Shown one piece after another: positions 26,408 to 36,959 of a stretch of DNA of 64,000 bases; position 1 is the stretch's first letter, and each line of letters starts with the position of its first letter. Under the pieces are notes generated by a model that saw only the letters and a program-made list of their open reading frames with translations, was not told the DNA's origin and did no database searches. This DNA comes from Nostocoides sp. F2B08 (GTDB lineage Bacteria; Actinomycetota; Actinomycetes; Actinomycetales; Dermatophilaceae): positions 372,001 through 436,000 of the forward strand of contig NZ_WESE01000001.1 of assembly GCF_009184895.1 (NCBI RefSeq), given 5' to 3'. The position numbers were made by a program, and so were the translations under genes.

Positions 26408-27532
26408 ATGACCGAGTCACCCAAGAACACCGAGTCACCGAAGAACACCGAGTCACCGAAGAACACCGAGACGCCCAAGAGCACCGGGCCCCTGGCCCGC
26501 TACCGGGACTCCCGCAAGGAGCGCATCGACGCACTCGCTCAACTCAGCGCCAGGGATCGCTCCGCGGAGCCCGTCCAGGTGACGACCGGCGCGGGAGGGA
26601 CCGGCCCCGCGACACCCGACCACCTCACCGTCACCGAGTCGGGGGCCATCCAGGAGGCTCCCGGCGTCTCGCTGTGGGCCAGCGCCTGGCGCCGGCTGCG
26701 CCGCAACCCCGTGTTCATCGTCGGCGCTGTGATCACGGCCGTGTTCGTCGTCGTGGCCGTCTTCGCCCCCTGGCTCGCGCCGAAGGACCCGACCATCGGC
26801 TATCTCATCGACGAGGTGCGCCCCCAGACCAACCCGGTCCCGGGCCCGCAGCCCGGCTTCCCGCTCGGCGCCGACGACCGCGGCCGGGATCTCCTCTCCC
26901 GGCTCATCGTCGGGAGCCGCCAGACCCTCATCGTGGGCGTGCTGGCAACGCTCGGCGGGTTCGTGGGCGGCCTGATCCTCGGCACCCTCGCGGGGGCCTT
27001 CGGCGGATGGGTCGACTCGTTCGTCATGCGCCTGGTCGACGTGATGCTCTCGATCCCGTCCCTCATCCTGGCCCTGTCCATCTCGGCGCTCGCATCCGAG
27101 CCGAGCCAGTGGACGCTCATCATCGCCATCGGCGTGGTCCAGATCCCGATATTCGCGCGTCTGTTGCGTGGATCGCTCCTCGCGCAACGGTCGAGCGACC
27201 ATGTCCTCGCGGCGCGGGCTCTCGGCATCAGGCGCGGGCCCATCATCTTCCGCCACATGTTGCCCAACGCGCTCGCCCCGGTGATCGTGCAGGCCACGCT
27301 CATGCTCGCAGTGGCGATCATCGACGCGGCCGCCCTGTCCTTCCTCGGGCTCGGAAACCCCGACCAGCGCATACCCGAATGGGGCCAGATGCTCGGCCAG
27401 TCGCGACAGTTCTTCTACAGCCACCCACAGCTGGCCATCTACCCCGCGATCTGCATCATCATCGTCGCCCTCGGCTTCACCCTGATGGGCGAGTCGACCC
27501 GTGAGGCCCTCGACCCCAGGAGCCGGAGGTGA
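26408..27532 (+). CDS. Oligopeptide ABC transporter permease, DppC type
   Basis: A 374-residue partner permease. The first 75 residues are a hydrophilic tail starting with four TESPKN-like repeats and then charged sequence, longer than in usual DppC proteins (about 300). Six membrane segments follow from RRNPVFIVGAVITAVFV; GADDRGRDLLSRLIVGSR and the EAA region SSDHVLAARALGIRRG are conserved. The stop TGA overlaps a possible GTG of the next gene. Confidence 0.93.
   Translation: MTESPKNTESPKNTESPKNTETPKSTGPLARYRDSRKERIDALAQLSARDRSAEPVQVTTGAGGTGPATPDHLTVTESGAIQEAPGVSLWASAWRRLRRNPVFIVGAVITAVFVVVAVFAPWLAPKDPTIGYLIDEVRPQTNPVPGPQPGFPLGADDRGRDLLSRLIVGSRQTLIVGVLATLGGFVGGLILGTLAGAFGGWVDSFVMRLVDVMLSIPSLILALSISALASEPSQWTLIIAIGVVQIPIFARLLRGSLLAQRSSDHVLAARALGIRRGPIIFRHMLPNALAPVIVQATLMLAVAIIDAAALSFLGLGNPDQRIPEWGQMLGQSRQFFYSHPQLAIYPAICIIIVALGFTLMGESTREALDPRSRR
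26411..26482 (+). repeat. 18-base tandem repeat in the DppC-type gene
   Basis: Four consecutive 18-base units encode TESPKN, TESPKN, TESPKN and TETPKS. Units two and three are identical and unit one differs by one base; the fourth is diverged. Copy number could vary by slippage without changing frame. Confidence 0.9.
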
Positions 27533-27537
27533 GCGCC

Positions 27538-28544
27538 ATGGCCTACTCGTCCACCCGTCCCGTCGCGGACCGGGATCGTCCCCTGCTCAGCGTGGAAGAT
27601 CTCACGGTGACTTTCGGCCGCCAGGGGGAGGAGCCTTTCCGCGCAGTCGACGGGGTGAGCTTCACGGTGCGTCCCGGCCAGACCGTCGGCCTGGTCGGGG
27701 AGTCCGGATGCGGCAAGTCCGTGACGTCGCTCGCCATCATGGGACTGCTCCCCAAACGGGGCAACACGGTCGGTGGGCGAGTCGACTTCGAGGGGACCGA
27801 CCTGCTCTCGCTGGGTGACGCCGAGCTGCGCAACCGGCGCGGCAAGGACCTCGCGATGGTCTTCCAGGACCCCCTCTCCTCGCTCAACCCCGTCGTGCCC
27901 GTCGGTCTGCAGGTCACGGAGGTCCTCGAACGTCACCGCGGCATGTCCCGCAAGGCGGCCATGCCGGTCGCCGCCGACCTGCTCTCCCGGGTCGGCATCC
28001 CGGACCCCAACCGTCGGGTCAAGGACTACCCGCACCAGATGTCCGGGGGGATGCGCCAGCGCGCCCTGGTGGCGATCGCCTTGGCCTGCGCTCCGCGACT
28101 GCTGATCGCGGACGAGCCCACCACGGCCCTCGACGTGACGATCCAGGCCCAGATCCTCGCGCTGCTCAAGGAGCTGGTCGAGGAGACCGGCACCGCGCTC
28201 ATCATGATCACCCACGACCTCGGCGTCGTCGCAGGACTCTGCGACGAGGTCAACGTCCTGTACGGGGGCCGGATCGTGGAGCGGGGCCCGCGCCACCCCA
28301 TCTTCCGGGAGCCGAGGCACCCGTACACAAACGGTCTGCTCGACTCCATCCCCCGCCTCGACACCGTCGGCGAGCGACTCACCCCCATCCCGGGGTCGGT
28401 CGCCGACAACCTGCCGTGGGACCACGCCTGTGCCTTCGCCCCGAGGTGCAGCCAACCGGTGGAGATCTGCACGCAGACCACCCCTGACCTCGTCACGAAC
28501 GGAGACCGGGCGCTGCGCTGCCACAACCCGGTGGAGGTGCCCCG

Positions 28545-28548
<4 letters not shown>
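27538..28548 (+). CDS. Oligopeptide ABC transporter ATP-binding protein, DppD type
   Basis: A 336-residue ATPase. Walker [11 protein letters not shown]-loop [10 protein letters not shown], signature [16 protein letters not shown] and Walker [13 protein letters not shown] are intact, followed by the oligopeptide-importer C-terminal domain with four Cys (CAFAPRC...CTQTTP...CHN) that in relatives binds an Fe-S cluster. ATG 27538 is chosen because a perfect GGAGGTGA lies five bases before it; the GTG at 27529 has no spaced ribosome site. Confidence 0.94.
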
Positions 28549-29717
<1,169 letters not shown>

Positions 29718-29728
29718 GCGCAGGGTCG

Positions 29729-30130
29729 CTACTGAGCGGGGTCGCGCTCCGAGTAGGCCGTGACCTCGATCTCGATGAGCATCTCCGGCTCCTGGAGCCC
29801 ACAGATGATCATCGTCGCCGCGGGCCGCGCCGTCCCGAAGGCCTCGCGCAGCACCGGCCAACAAGCGGGCCAGTCGTCCCGCCGGGTGAGGAGGTAGCGC
29901 ACCCGCACCACGTCGTCGAGGGTGGCGTCGACCTCGGCGAGCGCGGCGGCGATGTTGCCCAGTGCGCGCCCCGTCTGGGCGGCGACGTCCGGTGAGATCG
30001 TCATCGTCGCGTAGTCGTAGCCGGTGGTGCCGGCGACGAACGTCCACGGCCCGACGGCGACAGCACGCGAGTACCCGATCGAGTCCTCGAAGGTCGACCC
30101 TTGCGAGATTCTACGGCGGGAGGGGGTCAT
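29729..30130 (-). CDS. RidA/YjgF-family protein
   Basis: A 133-residue RidA-family protein. The general role of the family is hydrolysis of reactive enamine/imine intermediates released by PLP enzymes. Seen are YSRAVAVGPWTFVAGTTGYD, QTGRALGNIAAALAEVDATLDDVVRVRYLL and a C-terminal IEIEVTAY. The catalytic Arg equivalent lies in GTARPAATMI (normally R-P-A). Its ATG overlaps the stop of malQ (ATGA), an odd partnership because no substrate link to glucan metabolism is known. Confidence 0.88.
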   Translation of the reverse strand: MTPSRRRISQGSTFEDSIGYSRAVAVGPWTFVAGTTGYDYATMTISPDVAAQTGRALGNIAAALAEVDATLDDVVRVRYLLTRRDDWPACWPVLREAFGTARPAATMIICGLQEPEMLIEIEVTAYSERDPAQ

Positions 30131-32277
30131 GTGCGCAGGACGTCGGCAAGTCGTGCGGCCAGCGGACTGGCCTCGATCTGCTCGAGGGTGACCGGCCGAC
30201 CGGCGCTGTCGGCGACGGGGACCTTCCAGTTGGGGTACTCCCAGCTCGTTCCCGGTTGGTTCACCGTTCGCCGGTCCCCCACGAGGTCCGGGACCGCGAC
30301 ACCGAGGATCTTCGCCGGCGACTGAGCGAGGTAGGCGTGCAACGCGACGACGACGTCGTCGACCAACGACTGGGGTGAGTCGGGACCGACGACGGTTCCG
30401 GCCGGCAGGAGCCCGCGCCCGATGAGCGCCTCGACGACAGTCGCGATCGACGCCGCCTCGGTCGCCTTCTCCTCGTCGACGGTGCCTTCGAGCACACCGA
30501 GCTCACCGCGCAGCTCGACGTGGGCGAGGGTGAGGTAGCCCGCGCTCGGCGGCAGGTCGTGGGTGGTGACGGTGGCCATGCAGAGCGAGCGGTACGCCTC
30601 CGGGGGGAGGAACTGCCCGTCCCGCCACTCGAACCACAGGATCGAGGTGCCGTGGATGCCGCGCTCGAGCATCGTCTCGCGCAGAGTCGGGGCGACGACA
30701 CCGAGATCCTCGCCGATGACGACGGCACCCACCCGGTGCGCCTCGAGCGCAAGGATGCCGATGAGGGCCGCCGCGTCGTACGACACGTAGGTGCCGTCCC
30801 GCGGCGTGCGGCCCGCCGGCACCCACCACAGGCGGAACAGGCCGAGGATGTGGTCGATGCGGATGCCGCCGCTGTCCCGCAGGACGGTGCGAAGCATGTC
30901 GCGGTACGGTGCGTAGCCGAGCTCGGCGAGCCGACCCGGGTGCCACGGAGGCTGTGCCCAGTCCTGCCCCATCTGGTTGAACTGGTCCGGTGGCGCCCCC
31001 ACCGACACCTCGTGGACGAGCGCGTCACCGAGCGCCCAGGCATCCGCCCCGTCGGGGTGGACACCCACCGCAAGATCGTGAACGACGCCGATCGACATCC
31101 CGGCCGAGAGCGCGTCGCGCTGAGCCTGCTCGAGCTGGAGGCGGATCTGCCACTGCAGCCACATGTGGAACTCGACGGCCTCGGCGTTCTCCCGACGGAA
31201 CTCCTCGACCGCCGGTGACCGGGGATCGCGGAGCTCGACCGGCCAGGCCCGCCACGGCATACCCAGCTCCTCGACGAGGGCGCACCACGTGGCGGAGTCG
31301 ACCAGTCCCTGCCCCTCACTGCGCACATAGCGCCGGAACCCGCGCTCGCGCCGCGCCGAGCGGGGCACGGCGAACAGCATCGCGAGCGCCTCCCCCTTGG
31401 ACTCCCAGATCGCGTCCCGGTCGATCAGGTCCACCGAGGACCGACGGGCCCGTTCGGTCAGAGCGATGACCCGCGCATGCTCGGCTGCACTCAGGAGCGC
31501 CATCTCGGGGACGTCCTCGATGCGCAGGTACAGAGGGCTCGCGAAACGCCGGGTTGCCGGGAGGTACGGCGAGGCTTCCAGCGGAGGGACCGGCTGTGCG
31601 GCGTGGAGCGGGTTGACGAGGACGAAGTCGGCCCCGAGGTCCTCCCCCGCCCAGGCCGCGGTCTCGGCGAGGTCGCCCAGGTCGCCCATCCCCCAGGACT
31701 GCTCGGAGCGGGCGGCGTAGATCTGGCTCATCAAGCCCCACACGCGACCGTGCTCGATCGACGGGTGCAGAGGGAGGGTCCGCGGGGTGACGATGAGGGT
31801 GGCCGAGGCCGTCGACCCGTCCTCCAGGTGCGCGACGAGGGTGTGCCAGCCGAGCGGAATGTCCGAGGGCACCTCGATGGTGGCCTCACCGACCAGTCGT
31901 CCGTCGAGCTGACGCGGCTCGACCCACCGTTCGACGAGAGACGCGTTCCACGCGCCACCGGACTCGAGCTCGACCGTGCACCGCACGCTGCTGCCGTGGG
32001 GCACGTGCACAGGCACCCACGGTCCGTCACCCTCCCTGCACACGACGGTCGGCGGCAGGACCTGTCGCCAGGGGCGGTCGCGGACCTCGCGCAGGGACGC
32101 CTGCACCGCGGGCTCGTCGGTCGTGTCCGCCCCGAGGGCCGACAGGACCGCTCGCAGCGTCGGAGCCGGGATGTCGACCAGACCGCCTTTCCATCCGTGG
32201 TAGTCGGTCGCGACGCCGTACTCGCGGGCCAGGTCGAGGAGAGCGGGTGACGGCGTGGCGCTGTCGGAGGAAGGCAC
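30127..32277 (-). CDS. malQ: 4-alpha-glucanotransferase (amylomaltase)
   Basis: A 716-residue GH77 enzyme that transfers alpha-1,4-glucan segments between malto-oligosaccharides. Catalytic regions are IRIDHILGLFRLWWVP (nucleophile Asp), VVIGEDLGVVAPTLRE (acid/base Glu) and TVTTHDLPP (third Asp). An N-terminal beta-sandwich of about 150 residues precedes the barrel, as in actinobacterial MalQ. Start: GTG 32277, where MPSSDSATPSPALLDLARE begins; the frame runs open to 32433 without homology. GGAG lies 11 bases upstream and CATAAT about 45 bases upstream. No other glycogen genes are nearby. Confidence 0.93.
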   Translation of the reverse strand: MPSSDSATPSPALLDLAREYGVATDYHGWKGGLVDIPAPTLRAVLSALGADTTDEPAVQASLREVRDRPWRQVLPPTVVCREGDGPWVPVHVPHGSSVRCTVELESGGAWNASLVERWVEPRQLDGRLVGEATIEVPSDIPLGWHTLVAHLEDGSTASATLIVTPRTLPLHPSIEHGRVWGLMSQIYAARSEQSWGMGDLGDLAETAAWAGEDLGADFVLVNPLHAAQPVPPLEASPYLPATRRFASPLYLRIEDVPEMALLSAAEHARVIALTERARRSSVDLIDRDAIWESKGEALAMLFAVPRSARRERGFRRYVRSEGQGLVDSATWCALVEELGMPWRAWPVELRDPRSPAVEEFRRENAEAVEFHMWLQWQIRLQLEQAQRDALSAGMSIGVVHDLAVGVHPDGADAWALGDALVHEVSVGAPPDQFNQMGQDWAQPPWHPGRLAELGYAPYRDMLRTVLRDSGGIRIDHILGLFRLWWVPAGRTPRDGTYVSYDAAALIGILALEAHRVGAVVIGEDLGVVAPTLRETMLERGIHGTSILWFEWRDGQFLPPEAYRSLCMATVTTHDLPPSAGYLTLAHVELRGELGVLEGTVDEEKATEAASIATVVEALIGRGLLPAGTVVGPDSPQSLVDDVVVALHAYLAQSPAKILGVAVPDLVGDRRTVNQPGTSWEYPNWKVPVADSAGRPVTLEQIEASPLAARLADVLRT

Positions 32278-32374
32278 GGTGGATCTGGCTCCAGTCAAGG
32301 GTCGAGGGCAGCCTTCATTATGTCGAGGCGTCCGGATCGGAGCACATCCTGACCAGAGCCGCGTCCGGTGCCGG

Positions 32375-33358
32375 TCAGCCCGGACGGACCAACCCGGGGT
32401 CGGGGACGTCCTGAACCTCGGCGATGTCGCCACCGGTGCGCGGCGTCAGGTGGATCCCGGCGAGCATGCAGCGGGCCGAGCCTCCCGCGTGCTCGATGGT
32501 CCCGATGTCGACCGGCACGATCCGTGAGCCTGCCTCGATGACGTCGCGCTGCTCGGTCGTGAGGGTCTCCACCGCGCGCCGGGACATGACGAGCATCCTC
32601 CCTTCTCGACCCCGCAGCTCGATCGCGTTGCCGGCGAAGTCGGTCAGCTGCTCCATGGACAGGTCGATGACCCGCCGACCCGTCGCCTCGATGTGACCGC
32701 GGACGCGCCGACGCTGGCGTGCGTCGGTGATCGCCGAGAGGCCGATGAGCGCGTAGTCGGTCGCCAGTGCCATGAGGACGTTCGTGTGGTAGATCCGGGT
32801 GCCGGAGGGGTCGAAGGCGTCGAAGACGAAGGCGTGGTAGCCGAAGTCCGTGCAGAACCTCTGCAGCGCAGGCTCGCTCACGCGGTTGGACCGGCAGACG
32901 TAGGCCACCCGTTGGATGTGGTCGAGGACCATCGAACCGGTCCCCTCGAGGAAGACTCCGTCATGCTCGAGACCGCTGTAGTCGTAGACGACCGAGACGT
33001 GGTACTGGGCCTTCAAATCGTCGATGATGTCTGGGCGACGCTCCGAGCGGCGGCTGGGCGAGTGCATCGGGAAGACCGCAATCTGCCCGGAGTTGTGCGT
33101 CGAGAACCAGTTGTTCGGGAAGACCGAGTCAGGAGCGGTATGCGTGTGGTCCTCGTAGAGATGGACCGTCACCCCGGCGTCACCCAGCTGCTCGGCCATG
33201 ACGGTGACCTCGTCGTAGGCCGCCCGCGCGACATCCGCCCGCGATCCCGTCGGGATGGACTGGAAGGCGTTGTCGACGGTGGTGGCGGGGTTGGGGACGA
33301 ACTGGTGGGGGCGGATCATCACGACCGCCGGCGGTGCCTGCGCGACGGGCTGGCTCAC
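32375..33358 (-). CDS. ctlX: Citrulline utilization hydrolase CtlX-type amidinohydrolase
   Basis: A 327-residue member of the guanidine-modifying (arginine deiminase/amidinotransferase) superfamily, closest to CtlX. Visible are VVMIRPHQFVPNP, TTVDNAFQ, FPNNWFSTHNSGQIAVFPMH and the C-terminal nucleophile region AGGSARCMLAGIHL (Cys), with HTNVLM supplying the catalytic His. CtlX-like enzymes act on citrulline or related ureido/guanidino compounds; the exact substrate is not certain. GTG start with AGAGGAG upstream. Divergent from the DUF4177 gene. Confidence 0.85.
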   Translation of the reverse strand: MSQPVAQAPPAVVMIRPHQFVPNPATTVDNAFQSIPTGSRADVARAAYDEVTVMAEQLGDAGVTVHLYEDHTHTAPDSVFPNNWFSTHNSGQIAVFPMHSPSRRSERRPDIIDDLKAQYHVSVVYDYSGLEHDGVFLEGTGSMVLDHIQRVAYVCRSNRVSEPALQRFCTDFGYHAFVFDAFDPSGTRIYHTNVLMALATDYALIGLSAITDARQRRRVRGHIEATGRRVIDLSMEQLTDFAGNAIELRGREGRMLVMSRRAVETLTTEQRDVIEAGSRIVPVDIGTIEHAGGSARCMLAGIHLTPRTGGDIAEVQDVPDPGLVRPG

Positions 33359-33483
33359 GGGTCTCCTCTCTGCTTCTGACTGCCTCACGGCGTGGCTGTT
33401 CAGCAGAGGGTAGCGTCACCGGACCGACGGACGGGCACGCCCGGTTGGCGCTACCGTGAGAAGCCCAGGAGCAAGGAGTGCAG

Positions 33484-33681
33484 ATGTACACCTACAAGGT
33501 CGTCGAAGTCCGCGAGAGGATGCTCGGCGGCAAGGTCTCGGGTGACAAGATCGAGAAGATCCTCAACGAGCACGCCGCGCAGGGCTGGCGGCTGCGGGCC
33601 ATCACCTCGGCCGACGTCAAGGGGCGGGTGGGCCCCGGCGGCGTCGAAGGTCTCCTCATCACGTTCGAACGTCCCGCCTAG
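33484..33681 (+). CDS. DUF4177 small protein
   Basis: A 65-residue DUF4177 protein: MYTYKVVEVRERM, then KIEKILNEHAAQGWRLRAIT and a final strand GLLITFERP. This is the usual two-strand, helix, strand pattern. ATG 33484 fits an AAGGAG five bases away; the GTG at 33478 would overlap that site. TACCGT at 33452-33457 may be its -10. Function unknown. Confidence 0.85.
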   Translation: MYTYKVVEVRERMLGGKVSGDKIEKILNEHAAQGWRLRAITSADVKGRVGPGGVEGLLITFERPA

Positions 33682-33700
33682 CCCTCGGAGTCCCAGTCGG

Positions 33701-33706
33701 TAGCCT
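33701..33706 (+). promoter_or_regulatory. Leaderless -10 element of the 63-residue membrane protein gene
   Basis: TAGCCT is seven bases before ATG 33714. Confidence 0.45.
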
Positions 33707-33713
33707 GCGACGG

Positions 33714-33905
33714 ATGATCACACCACTGTCGCGGATGCTCGGGGTGGCGCTCGTCCTCATCGGACTGCTCTGGACCGGCCAGGGCCTGGGCTGGATCGGC
33801 GGCAGCTTCATGACCGGCGCCGTGGTCTGGGCCGTGATCGGGCCGCTCACCGCCTTGGCCGGAACCGTGCTCATCGTTCGTGGCGGTCGGGGTGAGTCGC
33901 CCTAG
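33714..33905 (+). CDS. Small two-segment membrane protein
   Basis: A 63-residue hydrophobic protein with two membrane segments, MLGVALVLIGLLWTGQGLG and VVWAVIGPLTALAGTVLIV, joined by a GGSFMTG turn. This pattern is widespread in actinobacteria and has no known function. It appears leaderless and overlaps the convergent next gene by four bases at the 3' ends. Confidence 0.75.
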   Translation: MITPLSRMLGVALVLIGLLWTGQGLGWIGGSFMTGAVVWAVIGPLTALAGTVLIVRGGRGESP

Positions 33906-34264
33906 GTGTAGGCACCCTCGACGAGGCCGTTCCACACGATCGCGCCGATCACCAGCAGCACCATTCCCGCCGCGAGCACCGTGGCGAGCCGCATGGCAAG
34001 CCCGGCGCGGGGGTTGTCCGCAGCGGCGTGGGCCGACCGGCGGGCCATGACGAGCGGCGCCAGCCAGATGACCAGGACCACGATCCCGGTGACGAGGTCA
34101 CTGAGCAGGGACCGTTCGGTCCCCGTGGTGTCGGGCCCGACCAGGCCACCGATGGCGTAGCCGGCCACGAGCCCGACCAGGACGAACAGCGGTGCGACCG
34201 CCAGCCACAGCCAGGCCGCTCTCGTCGAGCCGCTCAACCTGTCCGGTGCGGGGGCAGTCGACAT
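33902..34264 (-). CDS. Hypothetical membrane protein
   Basis: A 120-residue protein with three predicted membrane segments (LWLAVAPLFVLVGLVAGYA, LVTGIVVLVIWLAPLVMA, LATVLAAGMVLLVIGAIVW). GAGGAA lies before ATG 34264 and TACACT further upstream could be its -10. I do not recognise the family. Divergent from the arylsulfatase gene. Confidence 0.6.
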   Translation of the reverse strand: MSTAPAPDRLSGSTRAAWLWLAVAPLFVLVGLVAGYAIGGLVGPDTTGTERSLLSDLVTGIVVLVIWLAPLVMARRSAHAAADNPRAGLAMRLATVLAAGMVLLVIGAIVWNGLVEGAYT

Positions 34265-34522
34265 GGCAGTTCCTCAAGGTCGAAGGTCGGGGTCGTCGCA
34301 GTGAGTGTAGGCGCTGGATGTGCACCCTCAGGATGACCCGCTGCACATGTATCTGGCCACAGCAGCCGGTCGGCGGGATGACCACCTGTCTACCGGCTGC
34401 GCACTCTCTCACCCTCAGCGGGTGGTGTCGCTGATGTCCCTCGAGACTACGTTTGGCGATCGGGTGGTCCGGGGACGCATACGGTGATCCCGCGCATCGC
34501 ATACCTCTCTCGAGACGGAGTC
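34265..34522. other. Upstream region of the arylsulfatase gene with repeats
   Basis: The longest intergenic stretch here, 258 bases. It contains a 9-bp inverted repeat GCAGCCGGT/ACCGGCTGC (34362-34370, 34392-34400), two CACCCTCAG direct repeats, two CTCGAGAC copies and two CGCATAC copies about 20 bases apart near 34475-34505. No open frame with coding character. Probably regulatory. Confidence 0.5.
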
Positions 34523-36895
34523 ATGGACATGAATGACGGGCACGTCGGCGGCAGGAGCATCCTGCCGATCCCGGACCGGCAGCACACCGGTCTGCTCACC
34601 TATGACGCCAAGGACCCGGACACCTCGTTCCCGCCGATCGAGCCACTGGTCCCGCCCGCAGGCGCACCCAACGTCCTGATCGTCCTGCTCGACGATGTCG
34701 GGTTCGGCGCCTCCAGCGCGTTCGGAGGTCCGGTTCACATGCCGACGGCGGAGCGGTTGCAGCGGGGCGGACTGACGTTCAACCGGTTCCACACGACGGC
34801 GCTCTGTGCACCGACCCGAGCCGCCCTGCTGAGCGGCCGCAACCACCACTCGGTGGGGATGGGCCTGATCACCGAGACGGCGACCTCGGCTCCCGGGTCG
34901 AGCGGCCTTCGCCCCAACACCAAGGCCCCACTGGCGACGACGCTCAAGCTCAACGGCTACTCGACGGCACAATTCGGCAAGTGCCATGAGGTCCCTCCGT
35001 GGCAGACCTCACCGGTCGGGCCCTTCGACGCCTGGCCGACCGGGGGCGGCGGGTTCGAGTACTTCTACGGGTTCATCGGAGGCGAGAACAACCAGTACTA
35101 CCCGGCGCTGTACGAGGGGACTTCGCCCATCGAGCCGGACCTCGGACCCGAGGACGGCTACCACCTCACCGAAGACCTGGCCGACAAGGCGATCGGCTGG
35201 GTCCGGACCCAGAAGGCGCTGGCTCCGGACAAGCCGTTCTTCCTGTACTTCGCACCGGGCGCGACCCACGCGCCCCACCACGTGCCCCTGGAGTGGGCGG
35301 ACACGTATGCCGGTCGCTTCGCGATGGGCTGGGACGCGCTGCGGCAGACCATCTTCGAGCGGCAGAAGGATCTGGGCGTGGTCTCGCCCGACTCCGATCT
35401 CACGACCCGACCGGCGGCCATTCCGGCCTGGGACGAGATGGACGAGACGCTCCGGCCGGTGCTCGAGCGACAGCTGGAGGTCTACGCCGGGTTCCTCGAG
35501 CACACGGACCATCACGTAGGTCGCCTCATCGACGCGATCGAGGACGTCGGTGCGCTCGAGAACACCCTCGTCTACTACATCATCGGCGACAACGGCGCCT
35601 CCGCGGAAGGCACGGTCAACGGCGCCTTCAACGAGATGGCGAACTTCAACGGGCTGGCCGCCATCGAGACCCCCGAGTTCATGGCCGCGATGAAGGACAA
35701 GCTCGGGACGGTCGAGGCCTACAACCACTACTCGGTTGGCTGGGCGTGGGCGATGTGCACCCCCTACCAGTGGACCAAACAGGTCGCCTCCCACTGGGGC
35801 GGGACCCGCAACGGCACGATCGTCCACTGGCCCGCCGGGTTCGAGAGCCGGGGCGAGATCCGGTCCCAGTTCACCCATGTCATCGACGTGGCACCGACCG
35901 TGCTCGAGGCGGCCGGCCTGCCCGAGCCGACGTTCGTCAACGGCATCCAGCAGGCGCCGATCGAGGGCACCAGCATGCTGTACACCTTCGACGCGGCGGA
36001 CGCGCAGGAGCGGCACGACCTGCAGTACTTCGAGATGGCCGGGAACCGCGGCATCTACTTCAAGGGCTGGAGCGCCGTCACCCGGCACAGCACGCCATGG
36101 CTGCCCAACGAGGAGCTCCCGGCGCTCGAGGACGACGTCTGGGAGCTCTACGACGGGAGCACCGACTGGACGCAGGCTCACGATCTGGCCGCCGATCAGC
36201 CCGAGCGACTGGCCGACCTGCAGCGCCTGTGGCTGATCGAGGCGGTGCGTCACAACGTCCTGCCGATCGACGACCGTCGGTTCGAGCGGCTCAACGCGAC
36301 GATCGCCGGCCGCCCTCAACTCGTCACCGGCACCACCCAGGTGCTGTTCCCGGGGATGAAGCGCCTCTCGGAGAACAGCGTCATCGACGTCAAGAACCGC
36401 TCGTTCCGGGTCACGGCCGCCGTGGAGACCCCCGGAGGGCCCACCACGAACGGCGTCCTCATCGCCCAGGGTGGGCGCTTCGGAGGGTGGGCTCTCTACG
36501 TCAAGGACGGGCATCCCAGATTCGTCTACAACGTGTTGGGAATGCAGGAGTTCGTCGTCGGAGCCGAGCGGCCTCTCGAGGACGGACGTCACCAGATCCG
36601 TGCCGAGTTCGACTACGACGGCGGCGGGCTGGCCAAGGGCGGGACCGTGACGCTGTTCGTCGACGGGGAGCAGGTCGGGTCCGGCCGGGTCGACCTCACG
36701 CAGCCGCTGATCTTCTCGGCCGACGAGACGACCGACATCGGCGATGACTACGGACTTCCGGTGAGCGCCGACTATGCCGGCGCAAGCACGTTCACCGGTC
36801 GGATCGACGTCGTCCAGATCGACATCGGCGACGACGACCACTCGCACCTGATCGACCCCGCCGAGGTCGCGAGGATCGCCACCGCCCGGCAGTGA
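34523..36895 (+). CDS. Arylsulfatase (type I, formylglycine-dependent)
   Basis: A 790-residue sulfatase of the alkaline phosphatase-like superfamily. The modification motif CAPTR carries Cys95, to be oxidised to formylglycine; metal ligands include the DD in VLLDDVGFG (57-58) and the IGDNGASAEG segment (Asp-Asn). The last ~180 residues form a jelly-roll/LamG-like domain (NSVIDVKNRSFRVTAAVETP to TFTGRIDVVQIDIG). No export signal is evident at the N terminus, so it may be cytosolic. ATG 34523 has GGAG four bases upstream. No formylglycine-generating enzyme or sulfate transporter is adjacent. Ester substrate unknown. Confidence 0.9.
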   Translation: MDMNDGHVGGRSILPIPDRQHTGLLTYDAKDPDTSFPPIEPLVPPAGAPNVLIVLLDDVGFGASSAFGGPVHMPTAERLQRGGLTFNRFHTTALCAPTRAALLSGRNHHSVGMGLITETATSAPGSSGLRPNTKAPLATTLKLNGYSTAQFGKCHEVPPWQTSPVGPFDAWPTGGGGFEYFYGFIGGENNQYYPALYEGTSPIEPDLGPEDGYHLTEDLADKAIGWVRTQKALAPDKPFFLYFAPGATHAPHHVPLEWADTYAGRFAMGWDALRQTIFERQKDLGVVSPDSDLTTRPAAIPAWDEMDETLRPVLERQLEVYAGFLEHTDHHVGRLIDAIEDVGALENTLVYYIIGDNGASAEGTVNGAFNEMANFNGLAAIETPEFMAAMKDKLGTVEAYNHYSVGWAWAMCTPYQWTKQVASHWGGTRNGTIVHWPAGFESRGEIRSQFTHVIDVAPTVLEAAGLPEPTFVNGIQQAPIEGTSMLYTFDAADAQERHDLQYFEMAGNRGIYFKGWSAVTRHSTPWLPNEELPALEDDVWELYDGSTDWTQAHDLAADQPERLADLQRLWLIEAVRHNVLPIDDRRFERLNATIAGRPQLVTGTTQVLFPGMKRLSENSVIDVKNRSFRVTAAVETPGGPTTNGVLIAQGGRFGGWALYVKDGHPRFVYNVLGMQEFVVGAERPLEDGRHQIRAEFDYDGGGLAKGGTVTLFVDGEQVGSGRVDLTQPLIFSADETTDIGDDYGLPVSADYAGASTFTGRIDVVQIDIGDDDHSHLIDPAEVARIATARQ

Positions 36896-36903
36896 CCCGC
36901 GAC

Positions 36904-36924
36904 CCCGGCACGACGACAGCCGGG
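36904..36924. terminator. Candidate bidirectional terminator
   Basis: CCCGGC/GCCGGG pair around a 9-base loop in the gap between the convergent arylsulfatase and ychF genes. Confidence 0.35.
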
Positions 36925-36959
36925 CCAGGGGCCACGCGGACACGCCTGATAACGCGCGA

